Shown here: piece by piece, positions 25,200-33,988 of the stretch
Layout of the letters: the number at the start of each line of letters is the position of its first letter
Position numbering within the stretch: the stretch's first letter is position 1
DNA from: Pelagibacterium flavum
Lineage (GTDB): Bacteria > Pseudomonadota > Alphaproteobacteria > Rhizobiales > Devosiaceae
Reading direction: 5' to 3'
Assembly (NCBI RefSeq): GCF_025854335.1
Contig: NZ_CP107716.1
Location: forward strand, 2,101,001 to 2,165,000
DNA length: 64,000 nucleotides
The notes under the pieces: generated by a model
What the model was told of the DNA's origin: nothing
Seen by the model: the letters and a program-made list of their open reading frames with translations, nothing else
Database searches by the model: none
Program-made: the position numbers and the translations under genes

Positions 25200-26366
25200 C
25201 TAAAACCAGCCGAATGCAAGTTCCCAAAGCGCGTCGGCTGCCCGGCGCGTGATGCCACCCTGTTCGACGGCCTCTGCCGCGTAAAGCGGAGCGGTCTGAA
25301 TGATCTGGTCATCGCAAAGTATGTTGAGTTGCGCAAGCCTGTCGCCTGCTCGAACCGGCGGAAGGATGGGGGCGGCGTAGGTGATGCTGGCCGAAAGGCA
25401 GCGACGGTTGCCGCGCGGCAGGTAGATATCGATGCTGCCCTCGCCGACGAGGCCGACGCTGGCCTGTTCGCCGCCATAAACGCTGGCCTGTCCGACGATT
25501 GCGCCATCGGCAAAGGCGGGGATGCGCTCGAAGCTGCGGGCGCCCCATGTGATGAGGGCCCGCGCCTGTTCGTTGCGCTGGTTCACGCTCTCCATGCCAT
25601 GCAGCACGGCAACGAGACGACGTCCGCCCTGGGTGGTGGAAGCGGCAATGCCGTAGCCGGCAGCCTCGGTGTGCCCGGTCTTGAGGCCGTCGACCCCGAT
25701 GCCCAGGCCCAAAAGGCCGTTGCGGTTGGATTGCCGGATGCCGTTCCAGGTGAATTCCTCAATGGCGAAGACCGGGTAGTAGTCTGGAAATTCACGGATG
25801 ATGTAGCGGGCAAGATTGGCCAGATCGCGGGCCGTTACGTACATATCGGGATCGGGGAGACCGCTGGCATTGGTGAAATGGGAATCGGTGAGCCCTATGT
25901 CCTGGGCAAATTCATTCATGATGTCGGCAAAAACCGGCTCGCTGCCCGCAATACCTTCGGCCAGCGCGATGGACGCGTCATTGCCCGACTGGATGATGAC
26001 CGAGTGCAACAGATCATCGACACTGACCTGCGAACCAAGCTCGGCAAACATCGCCGAGCCGCCGGACGGCGCGCCGCCTGTGCGCCAGGCGTGCTCGGAA
26101 ATGAAAAACTGATCGCTAAGGCTGAGCGCGCCGCGTTTGACCATGTCGAGGACAACCGCGACGGTCATCAATTTGGCCATGCTGGCCGGCTCGATCCTTG
26201 TATCGGCTTCCTTCTGAAAAAGGACGGTGCCCGATTCATGATCGACCAGAATGGCGTATGGAGCGCTGGTATCGAAATCGAGCTGTGAATAGGCCGGGTG
26301 GGCCAGAGCGGCAATGATGGCCAATCCAACAAGAATTACGCGCCAGGTACGTTCCAGACGAACCAT
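25200..26366 (-). CDS. dac: D-alanyl-D-alanine carboxypeptidase (low-molecular-weight penicillin-binding protein)
   Basis: This 388-residue periplasmic enzyme trims the terminal D-Ala of peptidoglycan pentapeptides. A signal peptide at about residues 8-27 (VILVGLAIIAALAHPAYS) precedes the S11 peptidase domain. The three catalytic motifs are SMAKLM (SxxK), SGNDAS (SxN) and KTGHTE (KTG). A C-terminal beta-rich domain of PBP5/6 type follows from about residue 270. The final residues are not a strong amphipathic anchor. It lies between rlpA and tmk in the same run. Confidence 0.94.
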   Translation of the reverse strand: MVRLERTWRVILVGLAIIAALAHPAYSQLDFDTSAPYAILVDHESGTVLFQKEADTRIEPASMAKLMTVAVVLDMVKRGALSLSDQFFISEHAWRTGGAPSGGSAMFAELGSQVSVDDLLHSVIIQSGNDASIALAEGIAGSEPVFADIMNEFAQDIGLTDSHFTNASGLPDPDMYVTARDLANLARYIIREFPDYYPVFAIEEFTWNGIRQSNRNGLLGLGIGVDGLKTGHTEAAGYGIAASTTQGGRRLVAVLHGMESVNQRNEQARALITWGARSFERIPAFADGAIVGQASVYGGEQASVGLVGEGSIDIYLPRGNRRCLSASITYAAPILPPVRAGDRLAQLNILCDDQIIQTAPLYAAEAVEQGGITRRAADALWELAFGWF

Positions 26367-26415
26367 GAGAACCAGCCGCGCCGTGGCGCCCCTATTTTAT
26401 TTAAGTCTTGTTCCC

Positions 26416-27474
26416 TCAATACAAAATTGGGGACGGCAAGCCAAGGGACGTTGCCATGTCCGTGGCATCGGTCGCGGTCACACCTTCGCGAAGATGGGTC
26501 AGCATCAGGTGAGTGACCGTTTGGTCGCCCTCAACAAGGGTGGTCGTATCGACGGCACCAAGGATGGCAAATCGGGTCGCGATGTCGCGGGCAATCGTTT
26601 CGTCGTTCCATGTGCCCAATGCCATGCGGATCGGCGTTCCATTGGGCTCGGACGCCGTTTCGAGGCTGGTTGCACCGGCGTAGGAGAGCACCTGAAATGG
26701 AATATACTCAGGCGCGGCAATACTGCCTGCCGCCTCCGATGCCGTCGTGGGGCGCGGAACAGGCGTCGGCGCCGCAGGAGCCGCAACCGGCGCGGGAGCT
26801 GTCTCGGCGACCTGAACCGGCTCCTGGTAGGCCATACGTGTGTTGTTCTGGATCTCGTAGGGCGTCAGTTGGTTGATCGAGGCAACCAGGAATTTGGTGT
26901 CGTCCCCGTTGAGCGGGGCCGGCCCGATATATTGCACGCGAACATCGGCCGTGCCCTGCTGCTGGAAGCCGAGAACTTCGGCGGCGCGGCGCGACAGATC
27001 GATGGTCCGCTCATAAGAAAAGGGGCCGCGATCATTGATGCGAACGATGGTCGATGCGCCATTTTCGGTATTGGTGACGCGCACATAGGATGGCAGCGGC
27101 AGCGTCGGATGGGCCCCCGACAGTGCATACATGTCAAAGACTTCGCCATTGGCCGTAAGGCGACCATGGAATGCAGGGCCGTACCAGGAGGCTCGGCCCG
27201 TCACGTCGAGATCGGGCTGCTCGCGCGGAACAAAGCGATTGCCGGCCACTGTATAGGGCTGGCCGACCACATAGCGCCCGCCACCCTTTGGGACGTTGCG
27301 CGAGGTGGTGACCCGTGGCGAGGCCTTCACGCCCATCGAGGATTCGGAGAAAAACTCATTACCTGCGAAAAGGTCGGCACCGCTACAGCCGGCCAGCAAA
27401 ACAGCGGCGGCAACGGAGGTGCCAATGGCGGCAAAAAGAGAGCGGCGACGCGCCGATCCGATCTTCGAGCTCAT
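26416..27474 (-). CDS. rlpA: RlpA-family septal lytic transglycosylase lipoprotein
   Basis: RlpA cleaves denuded glycan strands at the septum. The 352-residue product has a lipobox (VLLAGC, Cys about residue 30), so it is a probable outer-membrane lipoprotein. The double-psi beta-barrel domain (about residues 90-180) has GRASWYGPAFHGRLTANGE and RINDRGPFSYERTIDLS. A Pro/Ala-rich linker leads to a C-terminal region (about 270-352) with RMALGTWNDETIARDIA, a SPOR-like pattern. It heads the dac-tmk-holB-metG-tatD run; 49 bases separate it from dac. Confidence 0.92.
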   Translation of the reverse strand: MSSKIGSARRRSLFAAIGTSVAAAVLLAGCSGADLFAGNEFFSESSMGVKASPRVTTSRNVPKGGGRYVVGQPYTVAGNRFVPREQPDLDVTGRASWYGPAFHGRLTANGEVFDMYALSGAHPTLPLPSYVRVTNTENGASTIVRINDRGPFSYERTIDLSRRAAEVLGFQQQGTADVRVQYIGPAPLNGDDTKFLVASINQLTPYEIQNNTRMAYQEPVQVAETAPAPVAAPAAPTPVPRPTTASEAAGSIAAPEYIPFQVLSYAGATSLETASEPNGTPIRMALGTWNDETIARDIATRFAILGAVDTTTLVEGDQTVTHLMLTHLREGVTATDATDMATSLGLPSPILY

Positions 27475-27504
27475 ACAATCTGACCCAATACCAACAAGAT
27501 TGTT

Positions 27505-27550
27505 GCGCTTTCGAACCGCAAAACCGGTTCCACTATTGCTGAAAGCACGC
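27505..27550. repeat. Diverged copy of a Hyphomicrobiales intergenic repeat upstream of rlpA
   Basis: The segment contains AAAACCGGTTCCACTATTGC, closely resembling the AAAACCGGTTCCCACTTTTC core of the repeat between trkA and trkH at 51326-51350. GCTTTC and GAAAGC flank it as a short inverted repeat. It lies within the 173-base gap between pxpA and rlpA, about 30 bases before the rlpA start codon. The assignment is by similarity of the two copies in this window. Confidence 0.45.
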
Positions 27551-27647
27551 CCGCGGACTTGCGGTTCTTTCGCATATCGAACCTTCCAGAAACCACAGGT
27601 TTGTGTAGGTTTTCTTAACGTCCGGGCAGTCTTTTGGAGCGGAGCGG

Positions 27648-28379
27648 CTACATCAGGCCGCGCGTCTTGAGCGCGTTGCGCACCGCGCGGGCATGGCCGA
27701 TGGCGCCCGGGGTGTCTCCATGCAGGCAGATCGAACGGGCGCTGGATTGGAAAACCGTTCCGTCTATCGCGACGATTTCACCGTGCTCGGCGAGCCGAAG
27801 GCATTGGGCGACGACGGAAGCGGTATCCTCAAGCACGCTGCCAGGCAGGTTGCGGTCTGCCAGCAGTCCGTCAGGCGTGTAGGCACGGTCGGCATAGGCT
27901 TCGGCGATAATCGGAAGCCCGAGTTCTTGCGCGGCCTTTTCCTGGGCTGAAGCCGCGAGGGCGAGAATGGCGATGCCGGAATACCGTTCGGCCACGCCTG
28001 CGAAGATGGCGCGCGAAAGGGCTTCGTTTTCTGCAGCCATATTGGCGAGAGCGCCGTGGAGCTTGAGATAGGCGATGGAAGCCCCCTCCTCCGCCGCGAC
28101 GGATGCCAGACGGGCTATCTGGGCCAGAACCTGGCTACGGACCGTTTCGAAGGGCAAATCAAGGCGGCGGCGACCGAAATTGTCGGGATCCTCGAAACCT
28201 GGATGTGCGCCGATGCGGACGCTATTGGCAAGCGCGCCCTTTATGGCGGCGCGCATTGTTTGCTCATTGCCGGCGTGGCCGCCGCAGGCAATGGAGGCGC
28301 TGGTGACGATTTCGAGCATGGCAAGGTCGTCGCCTATGCCCTCACCCAGATCGGCGTTGAGATCGATCAGGGCTTCCAT
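27648..28379 (-). CDS. pxpA: 5-oxoprolinase subunit A (LamB/YcsF family)
   Basis: PxpA opens 5-oxoproline (pyroglutamate) to glutamate with ATP, together with PxpB and PxpC. The 243-residue product begins with the family signature LIDLNADLGEGIGDD, followed by SASIACGGHAGNE, RIGAHPGFEDPDNFGRR and YLKLHGALANMAAEN. It ends with SICLHGDTPGAIGHARAVR. Length is typical (about 245). Its start overlaps pxpC by 13 bases, so it is the last gene of a pxpB-pxpC-pxpA operon. Confidence 0.94.
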   Translation of the reverse strand: MEALIDLNADLGEGIGDDLAMLEIVTSASIACGGHAGNEQTMRAAIKGALANSVRIGAHPGFEDPDNFGRRRLDLPFETVRSQVLAQIARLASVAAEEGASIAYLKLHGALANMAAENEALSRAIFAGVAERYSGIAILALAASAQEKAAQELGLPIIAEAYADRAYTPDGLLADRNLPGSVLEDTASVVAQCLRLAEHGEIVAIDGTVFQSSARSICLHGDTPGAIGHARAVRNALKTRGLM

Positions 28380-29269
28380 TTGGAGATCCTGTGCGCGTGC
28401 GCGACGGTAACGGGTTCAAAGCGCACCATTTTTCCCGCGCGGAGCTGGGCGAAGCGGTCCAGATCGGCATCGATGACCGTGCCGATGCGTGGATAGCCGC
28501 CAGTGGGCTGGTTGTCGCGCATGAGAACAATCGGGGTGCCATCGCCGAGGATCTGAATGTCGCCGGGCACGACGGCGTCGGAAACGAGATTGAGCAGTCT
28601 TGCATCGGCAAAAACGGATTCAGTGTCATCGAGCCTGACGCCCATGCGATCCATGCGCGCGGAGATGCGGAAACCGGACGCGGTGAAAGCTGCGCGGATC
28701 GCGGCGGAAAACAGGTCCGCGTGGATGCCCCAGACAAAGCGGATGGGGTCGCCCGGCGCGGCGGTTGCGGGGCGGATCGGGGCAATCGGGGTGTCGGTCA
28801 GCTCATCGAGGTCAAGTTCGTCGCCGGCAGCGAGCATGCGGCCATCGAGGCCACCCAGCCCAACCGTTGCGTTTGTGGATCGGCTGCCGAGAACAACGGG
28901 AACACCGATTTCCGCTGCAAAGCGCAGATAGGCATAATTGCCGTAGGGGCCGGGTTTTATGGAAATTTTCGCCTCTTCGACAAGGTCGATGCGGGATGGC
29001 CAGGGGCGGGCATCGCCATCGACGGTCAGCGTAAATGAGCCGCCGGCCGCACCGGTCGCCAGCGGGGCGCCGTGATAGGTGAAATCGAGGCCCAAGGGGC
29101 CGATCTCGATTGCCGCCCCACATGGTATCTCAGCTGTCGCGGCGGCAAGCGCGTAACCGGCCCGATCCATGGGGCCAGAGGCACCGATACCATGGGCGAA
29201 AAGCCCCGGACGCCCGGCGTCCTGAATTGTTGTCATCGGGCTGACGCGGGTGAGAACGACGCGGCTCAT
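28367..29269 (-). CDS. pxpC: 5-oxoprolinase subunit C (biotin-dependent carboxyltransferase family)
   Basis: The 300-residue product belongs to the KipA/AHS2 family. Visible features are TTIQDAGRPGLFAHGIGASGPMD at the N-terminus in family-typical form, PYGNYAYLRFAAEIGVPVVLGS and DNQPTGGYPRIGTVI near the C-terminus. With PxpB it forms the complex that works with PxpA in cytoplasmic pyroglutamate cleavage. The ATG overlaps the pxpB end by 4 bases, and its own end overlaps pxpA. Confidence 0.93.
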   Translation of the reverse strand: MSRVVLTRVSPMTTIQDAGRPGLFAHGIGASGPMDRAGYALAAATAEIPCGAAIEIGPLGLDFTYHGAPLATGAAGGSFTLTVDGDARPWPSRIDLVEEAKISIKPGPYGNYAYLRFAAEIGVPVVLGSRSTNATVGLGGLDGRMLAAGDELDLDELTDTPIAPIRPATAAPGDPIRFVWGIHADLFSAAIRAAFTASGFRISARMDRMGVRLDDTESVFADARLLNLVSDAVVPGDIQILGDGTPIVLMRDNQPTGGYPRIGTVIDADLDRFAQLRAGKMVRFEPVTVAHAHRISKWKP

Positions 29270-29928
29270 CGGGCGGTCTCGAAGGTGATCGTGTCCCCCG
29301 CCCGCAGCCGGGTGGGCGGGGACGCGGCGGGATCGAAATTGATAAGGCTGGTGCGGCCGATCACAGCCCAGCCGGTGGGGACGGGCGTGGCGGTAATGGC
29401 CGTCTGGCGGGCCGCGAAAAGAATGCTGCCAGCGGGAACAGAACGCCTGACCTCCTTGCGGCGTGGCACGAGAAGATCCTCGGCATGCATGCCGCAGTAA
29501 ACGAAGCCCGGCGCAAAGCCGACGGCAAGGATGTGCAGCGGACTGTACCTGTGGGCATCGATGAAGGCGGGAACTGTCAGTCCGAGTTCACGTGCCACAG
29601 CTTCGATATCGGGGCCCTCCTCGCCGCCATAGGCAATGGGAATCGTATGGCGGGCCGGTTGCGCATCGTGCTGGCCGACCCGGTCGATGAGCCTCAATTC
29701 GCCGCTGAGCGTAGCGTAGCCGATGCGCTGCGGGTCGTAGCGCACCAGGACGGAGACAAGATTGGGGACGATTTCGACAATGCCGGGAATGGGGCGGATT
29801 TCGAGGTTTCGTGCAAAGGCAATGGCGGCCGCGTTGGCGCTCAGGTCGAGACGATCGGCAAAGCGTACGAGAATGCCGCTGTCGCCGAGCGGCATAAGCG
29901 TTGGAACGATCTCGACAATGCCATCCAC
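29266..29928 (-). CDS. pxpB: 5-oxoprolinase subunit B (KipI/AHS1 family)
   Basis: The 220-residue product shows the family pattern: LMPLGDSGILVRFAD, PGIVEIVPNLVSVLVRYDP, then HILAVGFAPGFVYCG and PAGSILFAARQTAITATP, ending with IGRTSLINFDP. It pairs with PxpC. It is the first gene of the operon. The 99-base gap to the divergent small membrane-protein gene at 30028 should hold its promoter. No regulator is adjacent. Confidence 0.93.
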   Translation of the reverse strand: MDGIVEIVPTLMPLGDSGILVRFADRLDLSANAAAIAFARNLEIRPIPGIVEIVPNLVSVLVRYDPQRIGYATLSGELRLIDRVGQHDAQPARHTIPIAYGGEEGPDIEAVARELGLTVPAFIDAHRYSPLHILAVGFAPGFVYCGMHAEDLLVPRRKEVRRSVPAGSILFAARQTAITATPVPTGWAVIGRTSLINFDPAASPPTRLRAGDTITFETAR

Positions 29929-30027
29929 TGCGTATCCTGCCCCTTTTCCGATGCCTGTGAGGGCGTAGCGGGGAGTGCTTGCATTGGCAAGTCAAACACG
30001 ACACGATGATTAGGGTCTGGAGGCATC

Positions 30028-30231
30028 ATGCGGATTTTTATCATTGCGGCCAGTCTTGTGATTCTGGTTGTCGCGCTGTTGACGCTGGGGCTTTCGGCGG
30101 CCGAATTCGGGTTCGTCATGCTCGGGGGCGCACTGGTGGTTGCGGTTGTGATGTACATCATCACAAGGCGGCGGTATCAGCGCATGAGCGACAGCGACAA
30201 GAACGACCGCGAGCCTCCCAGCCTTCCCTAG
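30028..30231 (+). CDS. Small two-helix membrane protein
   Basis: A 67-residue protein with two hydrophobic helices (about residues 2-22 and 25-47) and a basic then polar C-terminus RRRYQRMSDSDKNDREPP that should be cytoplasmic. A strong Shine-Dalgarno (GGAGG, spacing 5) supports translation. No family recognised. Confidence 0.65.
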   Translation: MRIFIIAASLVILVVALLTLGLSAAEFGFVMLGGALVVAVVMYIITRRRYQRMSDSDKNDREPPSLP

Positions 30232-30316
30232 AGATTGATCGGGCGCGGTGCGATTTATTCAATTTTTCCGCGATGCGTTTGCCGGGCTTTGGCAACTTGA
30301 TGATCAAATGGGCCCC

Positions 30317-30556
30317 ATGAAGCACATGAGATCACAGACATTACAGCAGCGCGCATTGTGCGGCCAGGTCGAAGCGGTCCTGGAAAATCTTGACCGCTCG
30401 CAGAGTCTGCCCAGTTGCCTTAGCCTGTCGATCGAGGAAATCATCGAACGGGCCTGGGAAATGGCCTATCGTTCCAGCCCGGAAGCTACCTGTGGCAATG
30501 TGATCGTCGTGCCGCAATGGGCCTTCCGTCACAAGAGTGCGACCGAAACGCTCTAG
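30317..30556 (+). CDS. Small protein of unknown function, start uncertain
   Basis: A 79-residue frame containing QTLQQRALCGQVEAVLENLD and SLSIEEIIERAWEMAYRSS, which reads as two amphipathic helices. The frame is open to an earlier ATG at 30248, and there are also ATGs at 30308 and 30326; none has a clear ribosome binding site. The composition fits real coding sequence, but no family is recognised. It sits between the small membrane-protein gene and the patatin gene. Confidence 0.4.
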   Translation: MKHMRSQTLQQRALCGQVEAVLENLDRSQSLPSCLSLSIEEIIERAWEMAYRSSPEATCGNVIVVPQWAFRHKSATETL

Positions 30557-30617
30557 CCGTTGCACCAAGGCCGATGCCTGCCTAGATTGACGCTGCATTG
30601 GCAAACGGGGCGCGGCC

Positions 30618-31499
30618 ATGGACGTTGAGATTGCCCGGACTTCATCTTCTCCACGCATCGGTGTGGCCCTGGGCGGCGGCGCGGCGCGCGGGCTTTCCCA
30701 CATACCCTATATCGAGGCGATGGACGAGCTTGGCCTTAGGCCATCCCGGATATCGGGCTGTTCCATCGGCGCGCTGATTGGTGCGGGCTGGGCGAACGGG
30801 ATGACAGGCGCCGAGTTGCGTGAGTACGCCTACAGCGTCCTTGGCAGCTTTCAGCTGGTCGCCGGAACCGTATGGTCGGCACACCGGCCCAGCCTGATCG
30901 GCATATTGCAGAACGGGCTGAGCTTTCAGGTCGATGCCGAGAGCATAACCGACGCCTTTCTGCCTGACGGGTTTCCCGAGGACTTTTCCGAGCTCAAGGT
31001 GCCGTTTTCGACAGTAGCCGCCGACTATTACAGCTGGGAACAGGTGGTGTTTGATTCCGGTCCGTTGCGGATCGGAATTGCTGCTTCGCTGGCCATTCCA
31101 GCTGCGTTCAAGCCCGTTCGTCTGGACGGCCGCACCTATATCGATGGCGGTGTCATCAATCCCGTTCCAGTCGATCAGGTCATGGCCGAGTCCGATATCG
31201 TGGTTGCCGTTGACGTGAACGGAAGCCCAGAGCCTCCGGCCCAGGAAGCAGACCCTGGAATGGTCGATCTCGGGTTCGTGGCCACGCAGATCATGATCCA
31301 GACGATCGTGCGCGCCCAGTTGGAACGCTATCCCCCCGATATCTATATCCGGCCGGCTGTAAATCCCTTTGGCTTGATGGAGTTCTGGAGGGTCAAGGAA
31401 CTGCTTGAGGCCTGCGATCCAGACAAGGACAGGTTCAAGCGCGTCATGGAAGAAAAGCTGGAAAACTTCCATCGTTCGGGGCATAGAATCGACATCTGA
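30618..31499 (+). CDS. Patatin-like phospholipase (RssA-type)
   Basis: The 293-residue protein carries the oxyanion-hole motif GVALGGGAARGLSH, the lipase serine motif GCSIGALIG (GxSxG) and the catalytic aspartate in DGGVINPVPVD. This is the Ser-Asp dyad of bacterial patatins. These enzymes hydrolyse acyl esters of phospholipids. There is no signal peptide and no membrane helix beyond amphipathic segments, so it is probably cytoplasmic or membrane-associated. A small lipoprotein gene follows after 26 bases. Confidence 0.88.
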   Translation: MDVEIARTSSSPRIGVALGGGAARGLSHIPYIEAMDELGLRPSRISGCSIGALIGAGWANGMTGAELREYAYSVLGSFQLVAGTVWSAHRPSLIGILQNGLSFQVDAESITDAFLPDGFPEDFSELKVPFSTVAADYYSWEQVVFDSGPLRIGIAASLAIPAAFKPVRLDGRTYIDGGVINPVPVDQVMAESDIVVAVDVNGSPEPPAQEADPGMVDLGFVATQIMIQTIVRAQLERYPPDIYIRPAVNPFGLMEFWRVKELLEACDPDKDRFKRVMEEKLENFHRSGHRIDI

Positions 31500-31525
31500 C
31501 CGGTTGATGAGACGGACCCAAAATA

Positions 31526-31771
31526 ATGAAAATTCTTGCCGCGACGCTTTGCCTGCTGGTTCTTGCAGCGTGTTCGTCCACCTCGTCGGGGAGCCCCGAG
31601 CTCAGTGTCAGCCAGAAGACCAAGGTCGAGTGCGTGGCGAGCAATTTCGAGCCCAATGGGTGCACGACTTCACATGAACTCGGCGTGGCCGCTACGCTGA
31701 CCACAAATCCGGGCGCTCTGCCGAGCGCCGCCGATTTGCGCGTGCCGGGGGCTGGAGAATCCGAGTTTTAG
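31526..31771 (+). CDS. Small lipoprotein
   Basis: An 81-residue product with a lipoprotein signal peptide: hydrophobic core ILAATLCLLVLAAC, lipobox LAAC with the lipidated cysteine at residue 16, followed by a Ser-rich stretch. Two more cysteines (VECVASN and NGCTTS) could form a disulfide. Family unknown. No Shine-Dalgarno is visible, so translation may be coupled to the patatin gene. Confidence 0.7.
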   Translation: MKILAATLCLLVLAACSSTSSGSPELSVSQKTKVECVASNFEPNGCTTSHELGVAATLTTNPGALPSAADLRVPGAGESEF

Positions 31772-31787
31772 CCGTAGCCAGGGTTCG

Positions 31788-32693
31788 TCAGGAGACCCTT
31801 CCGTGCCGGGCGAGGAAATCGAGCAGCGCCCTGACGCGTGACGGTAGTGGGCCGCCCTGCCCGACATAAACGGCGTGGAAGGTTTCCTTGTCGCCGGTCT
31901 GGAGGTGGTCGAGCACCGGCACAAGGCGTCCCGCCGCGATGTCATCGCGAACGGTAAAGCCAGCCAACCGGGCCAGACCCACGCCCGACAATGCCAGCTG
32001 GCGCACGCCCTCGCCGTCACTCGCCTGCACCCGGCCGCTGACCGGGACGATGGTGGTTTTTCCCTGTTCCCGAAGCGTCCAGCCATCGACCGAGCGGGCA
32101 TAACCGAAGCCAAGGCGATCATGGTTTTCGAGATCGGCGATGCTAAGCGGTTCTCCGCGGCGCTCGAGATAGGCTGGCGCCGCAACGATCACCAACGGCG
32201 TTTCGCCGAGCTTGCGGGCAACAAGGCTTGAACTCTTTAGCGGTCCTGCGCGGATTGCCACGTCCATGCGCTCGGCCAGCAGATCGACCACGGCGTCGGT
32301 TTGCACGATGTCGAGCGTGATACCCGGGTGGCTTGCCAGAAATTCGGGGAGCAATGGTGCCAGGATATGAGTGGCATAGGACGCGCTGGTGTTGATACGC
32401 ACGCGGCCTACAGCCGCCTCGCCCATGCCCGCTGCCCGTTCAGCGTCTTCCAAATCGGCCAGCACGCGCGTTGCCCGTTCATAGAAGGCGCAGCCCTCGG
32501 GAGTGAGTTGGAGCTGGCGCGTCGAGCGATTGAGCAGTCTGGCACCGAGGCGCGCTTCGAGCCGGGCGATCAGCTTGCTGACTGCCGATGGCGTCATGCG
32601 CGCGGCGCGGGCGGCCGGAGAAAAGCCGCCCAGTTCGACCACTCGCACGAACATCTCCATCTCGCCTGATCGATTCACGTCAATGCGGGCCAT
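31788..32693 (-). CDS. LysR-family transcriptional regulator
   Basis: The 301-residue length is standard. The N-terminal winged helix-turn-helix is clear (MFVRVVELGGFSPAARAARM then TPSAVSKLIARLEARLGARL), followed by the substrate-binding-like domain from about residue 90. The second half has GVGLARLAGFTVRDDIAAGR, typical of the C-terminal lobe. It is divergent from the MFS/aldo-keto reductase pair with a 102-base shared promoter region, so it most likely controls that pair. The inducer is unknown. Confidence 0.93.
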   Translation of the reverse strand: MARIDVNRSGEMEMFVRVVELGGFSPAARAARMTPSAVSKLIARLEARLGARLLNRSTRQLQLTPEGCAFYERATRVLADLEDAERAAGMGEAAVGRVRINTSASYATHILAPLLPEFLASHPGITLDIVQTDAVVDLLAERMDVAIRAGPLKSSSLVARKLGETPLVIVAAPAYLERRGEPLSIADLENHDRLGFGYARSVDGWTLREQGKTTIVPVSGRVQASDGEGVRQLALSGVGLARLAGFTVRDDIAAGRLVPVLDHLQTGDKETFHAVYVGQGGPLPSRVRALLDFLARHGRVS

Positions 32694-32795
32694 GATGATT
32701 TGAACTCACAAGTGCTGTTCCAATGCGCATTCTATTTCATCGCATACTGAAGGTCTATCTTTCGGAAATCAGTTTCGAACGAATAGAGATTTCAC

Positions 32796-33977
32796 ATGCC
32801 TTTGGCACTTTATGCCCTGACCGTCGGCGCTTTCGGCGTGGGCGTTACCGAATTTGTCATCATGGGCCTGCTTTTGGAGGTCAGCCGTGAATTGAACGTC
32901 ACCATCGCGGCCGCGGGACTTCTGATCTCGGGCTATGCGCTTGGGGTTACCGTCGGCGCCCCGGTTCTGACCGTGCTCACGGCACGCTGGCCCCGCAAGC
33001 GCGTGCTGATCGGGCTGATGGTGATTTTCGTTGTCGGCAATGCCGCGTGCGCGCTCGCCCCCACCTATGGTTGGCTGATGGCGGCGCGGGTGCTGACGGC
33101 GCTGACCCACGGTACGTTCTTCGGGGTCGGCGCGGTGGTAGCCACAGGGCTTGTTTCCGAGGACAAGCGCGCGTCGGCCATTGCCATCATGTTCACTGGT
33201 CTAACGGTGGCGACAGTGCTGGGCGTGCCTTTCGGCACCTGGCTTGGCCAGCACTTTGGCTGGCGGGCAACCTTCTGGGCCGTCACGGGAGTCGGGCTTG
33301 TTGCTATCGTCGTCATGGCCTGGCTGGTGCCGGAAGACCGGACGCGGCCGCAAGCATCGGACTGGCGTGCAGATCTGCGCGCCATAGGCCGCCGCCCCGT
33401 GCTGCTTGGTCTTTTGACGACTGTGTTCGGGTATGCGGGCGTTTTTGCCGTCTTTACCTATATCGCGCCCTTGCTGACCGAGATTGGCGGGTTCGACGAC
33501 GGTGCCGTCTCCCCGATCCTGCTGGTGTTCGGAGGTGGTCTGTTCGCGGGAAATTTGCTGGGCGGCAGGCTGGCCGACCGTGGCCTTGTTCCCTCCATAT
33601 TGGGAACGCTGGCGGCGCTCACTCTCGTCCTGGGTCTGATGACCTTCACATTGGGCAATCAAGTCACCGCCGTGGTTTTTACCGGCTTTCTTGGTGCGAC
33701 GGGCTTTGCCACGGTCGCACCCCTGCAGATGTGGGTGCTGTCAAAAGCCGAAGGGGCCGGACAGAGCCTCGCATCGAGCTTCAACATCGGTGCCTTCAAT
33801 CTCGGCAATGCTGTTGGTGCGTGGACTGGTGGCGTGGTTATCGATCACGGACCGGGGCTCGCCCTCGTGCCGGTCGTCGCCGCACTGTTTCCGCTTCTCG
33901 CCATAGCGATCGCGCTGATCGCCGTTCGTCCAGGCAGGCGGCCTTTGTCGACGCCCGCCTGCAACCCCATTCACTAA
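32796..33977 (+). CDS. MFS transporter, AraJ/DHA1-type
   Basis: The 393-residue protein has 12 predicted membrane helices. Helix 1-2 carry GAFGVGVTEFVIMGLLLEV, and SGYALGVTVGAPVLTVLTAR with RWPRKRVLIG-type motif A follows. This pattern is typical of AraJ, YdhP and related sugar or drug exporters. It is followed after 11 bases by an aldo-keto reductase gene and is divergent from a LysR regulator. This cassette (LysR, MFS, oxidoreductase) is common in proteobacteria and may handle a reactive or toxic carbonyl compound; that is inference. Confidence 0.9.
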   Translation: MPLALYALTVGAFGVGVTEFVIMGLLLEVSRELNVTIAAAGLLISGYALGVTVGAPVLTVLTARWPRKRVLIGLMVIFVVGNAACALAPTYGWLMAARVLTALTHGTFFGVGAVVATGLVSEDKRASAIAIMFTGLTVATVLGVPFGTWLGQHFGWRATFWAVTGVGLVAIVVMAWLVPEDRTRPQASDWRADLRAIGRRPVLLGLLTTVFGYAGVFAVFTYIAPLLTEIGGFDDGAVSPILLVFGGGLFAGNLLGGRLADRGLVPSILGTLAALTLVLGLMTFTLGNQVTAVVFTGFLGATGFATVAPLQMWVLSKAEGAGQSLASSFNIGAFNLGNAVGAWTGGVVIDHGPGLALVPVVAALFPLLAIAIALIAVRPGRRPLSTPACNPIH

Positions 33978-33988
33978 GGAGTACTTCC

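Noticed and set aside
33047..33988. Extended 5' part of the aldo-keto reductase frame
   Set aside because: The open frame upstream of 33989 overlaps the MFS gene in another phase; AAGGAG and family homology place the start at 33989.
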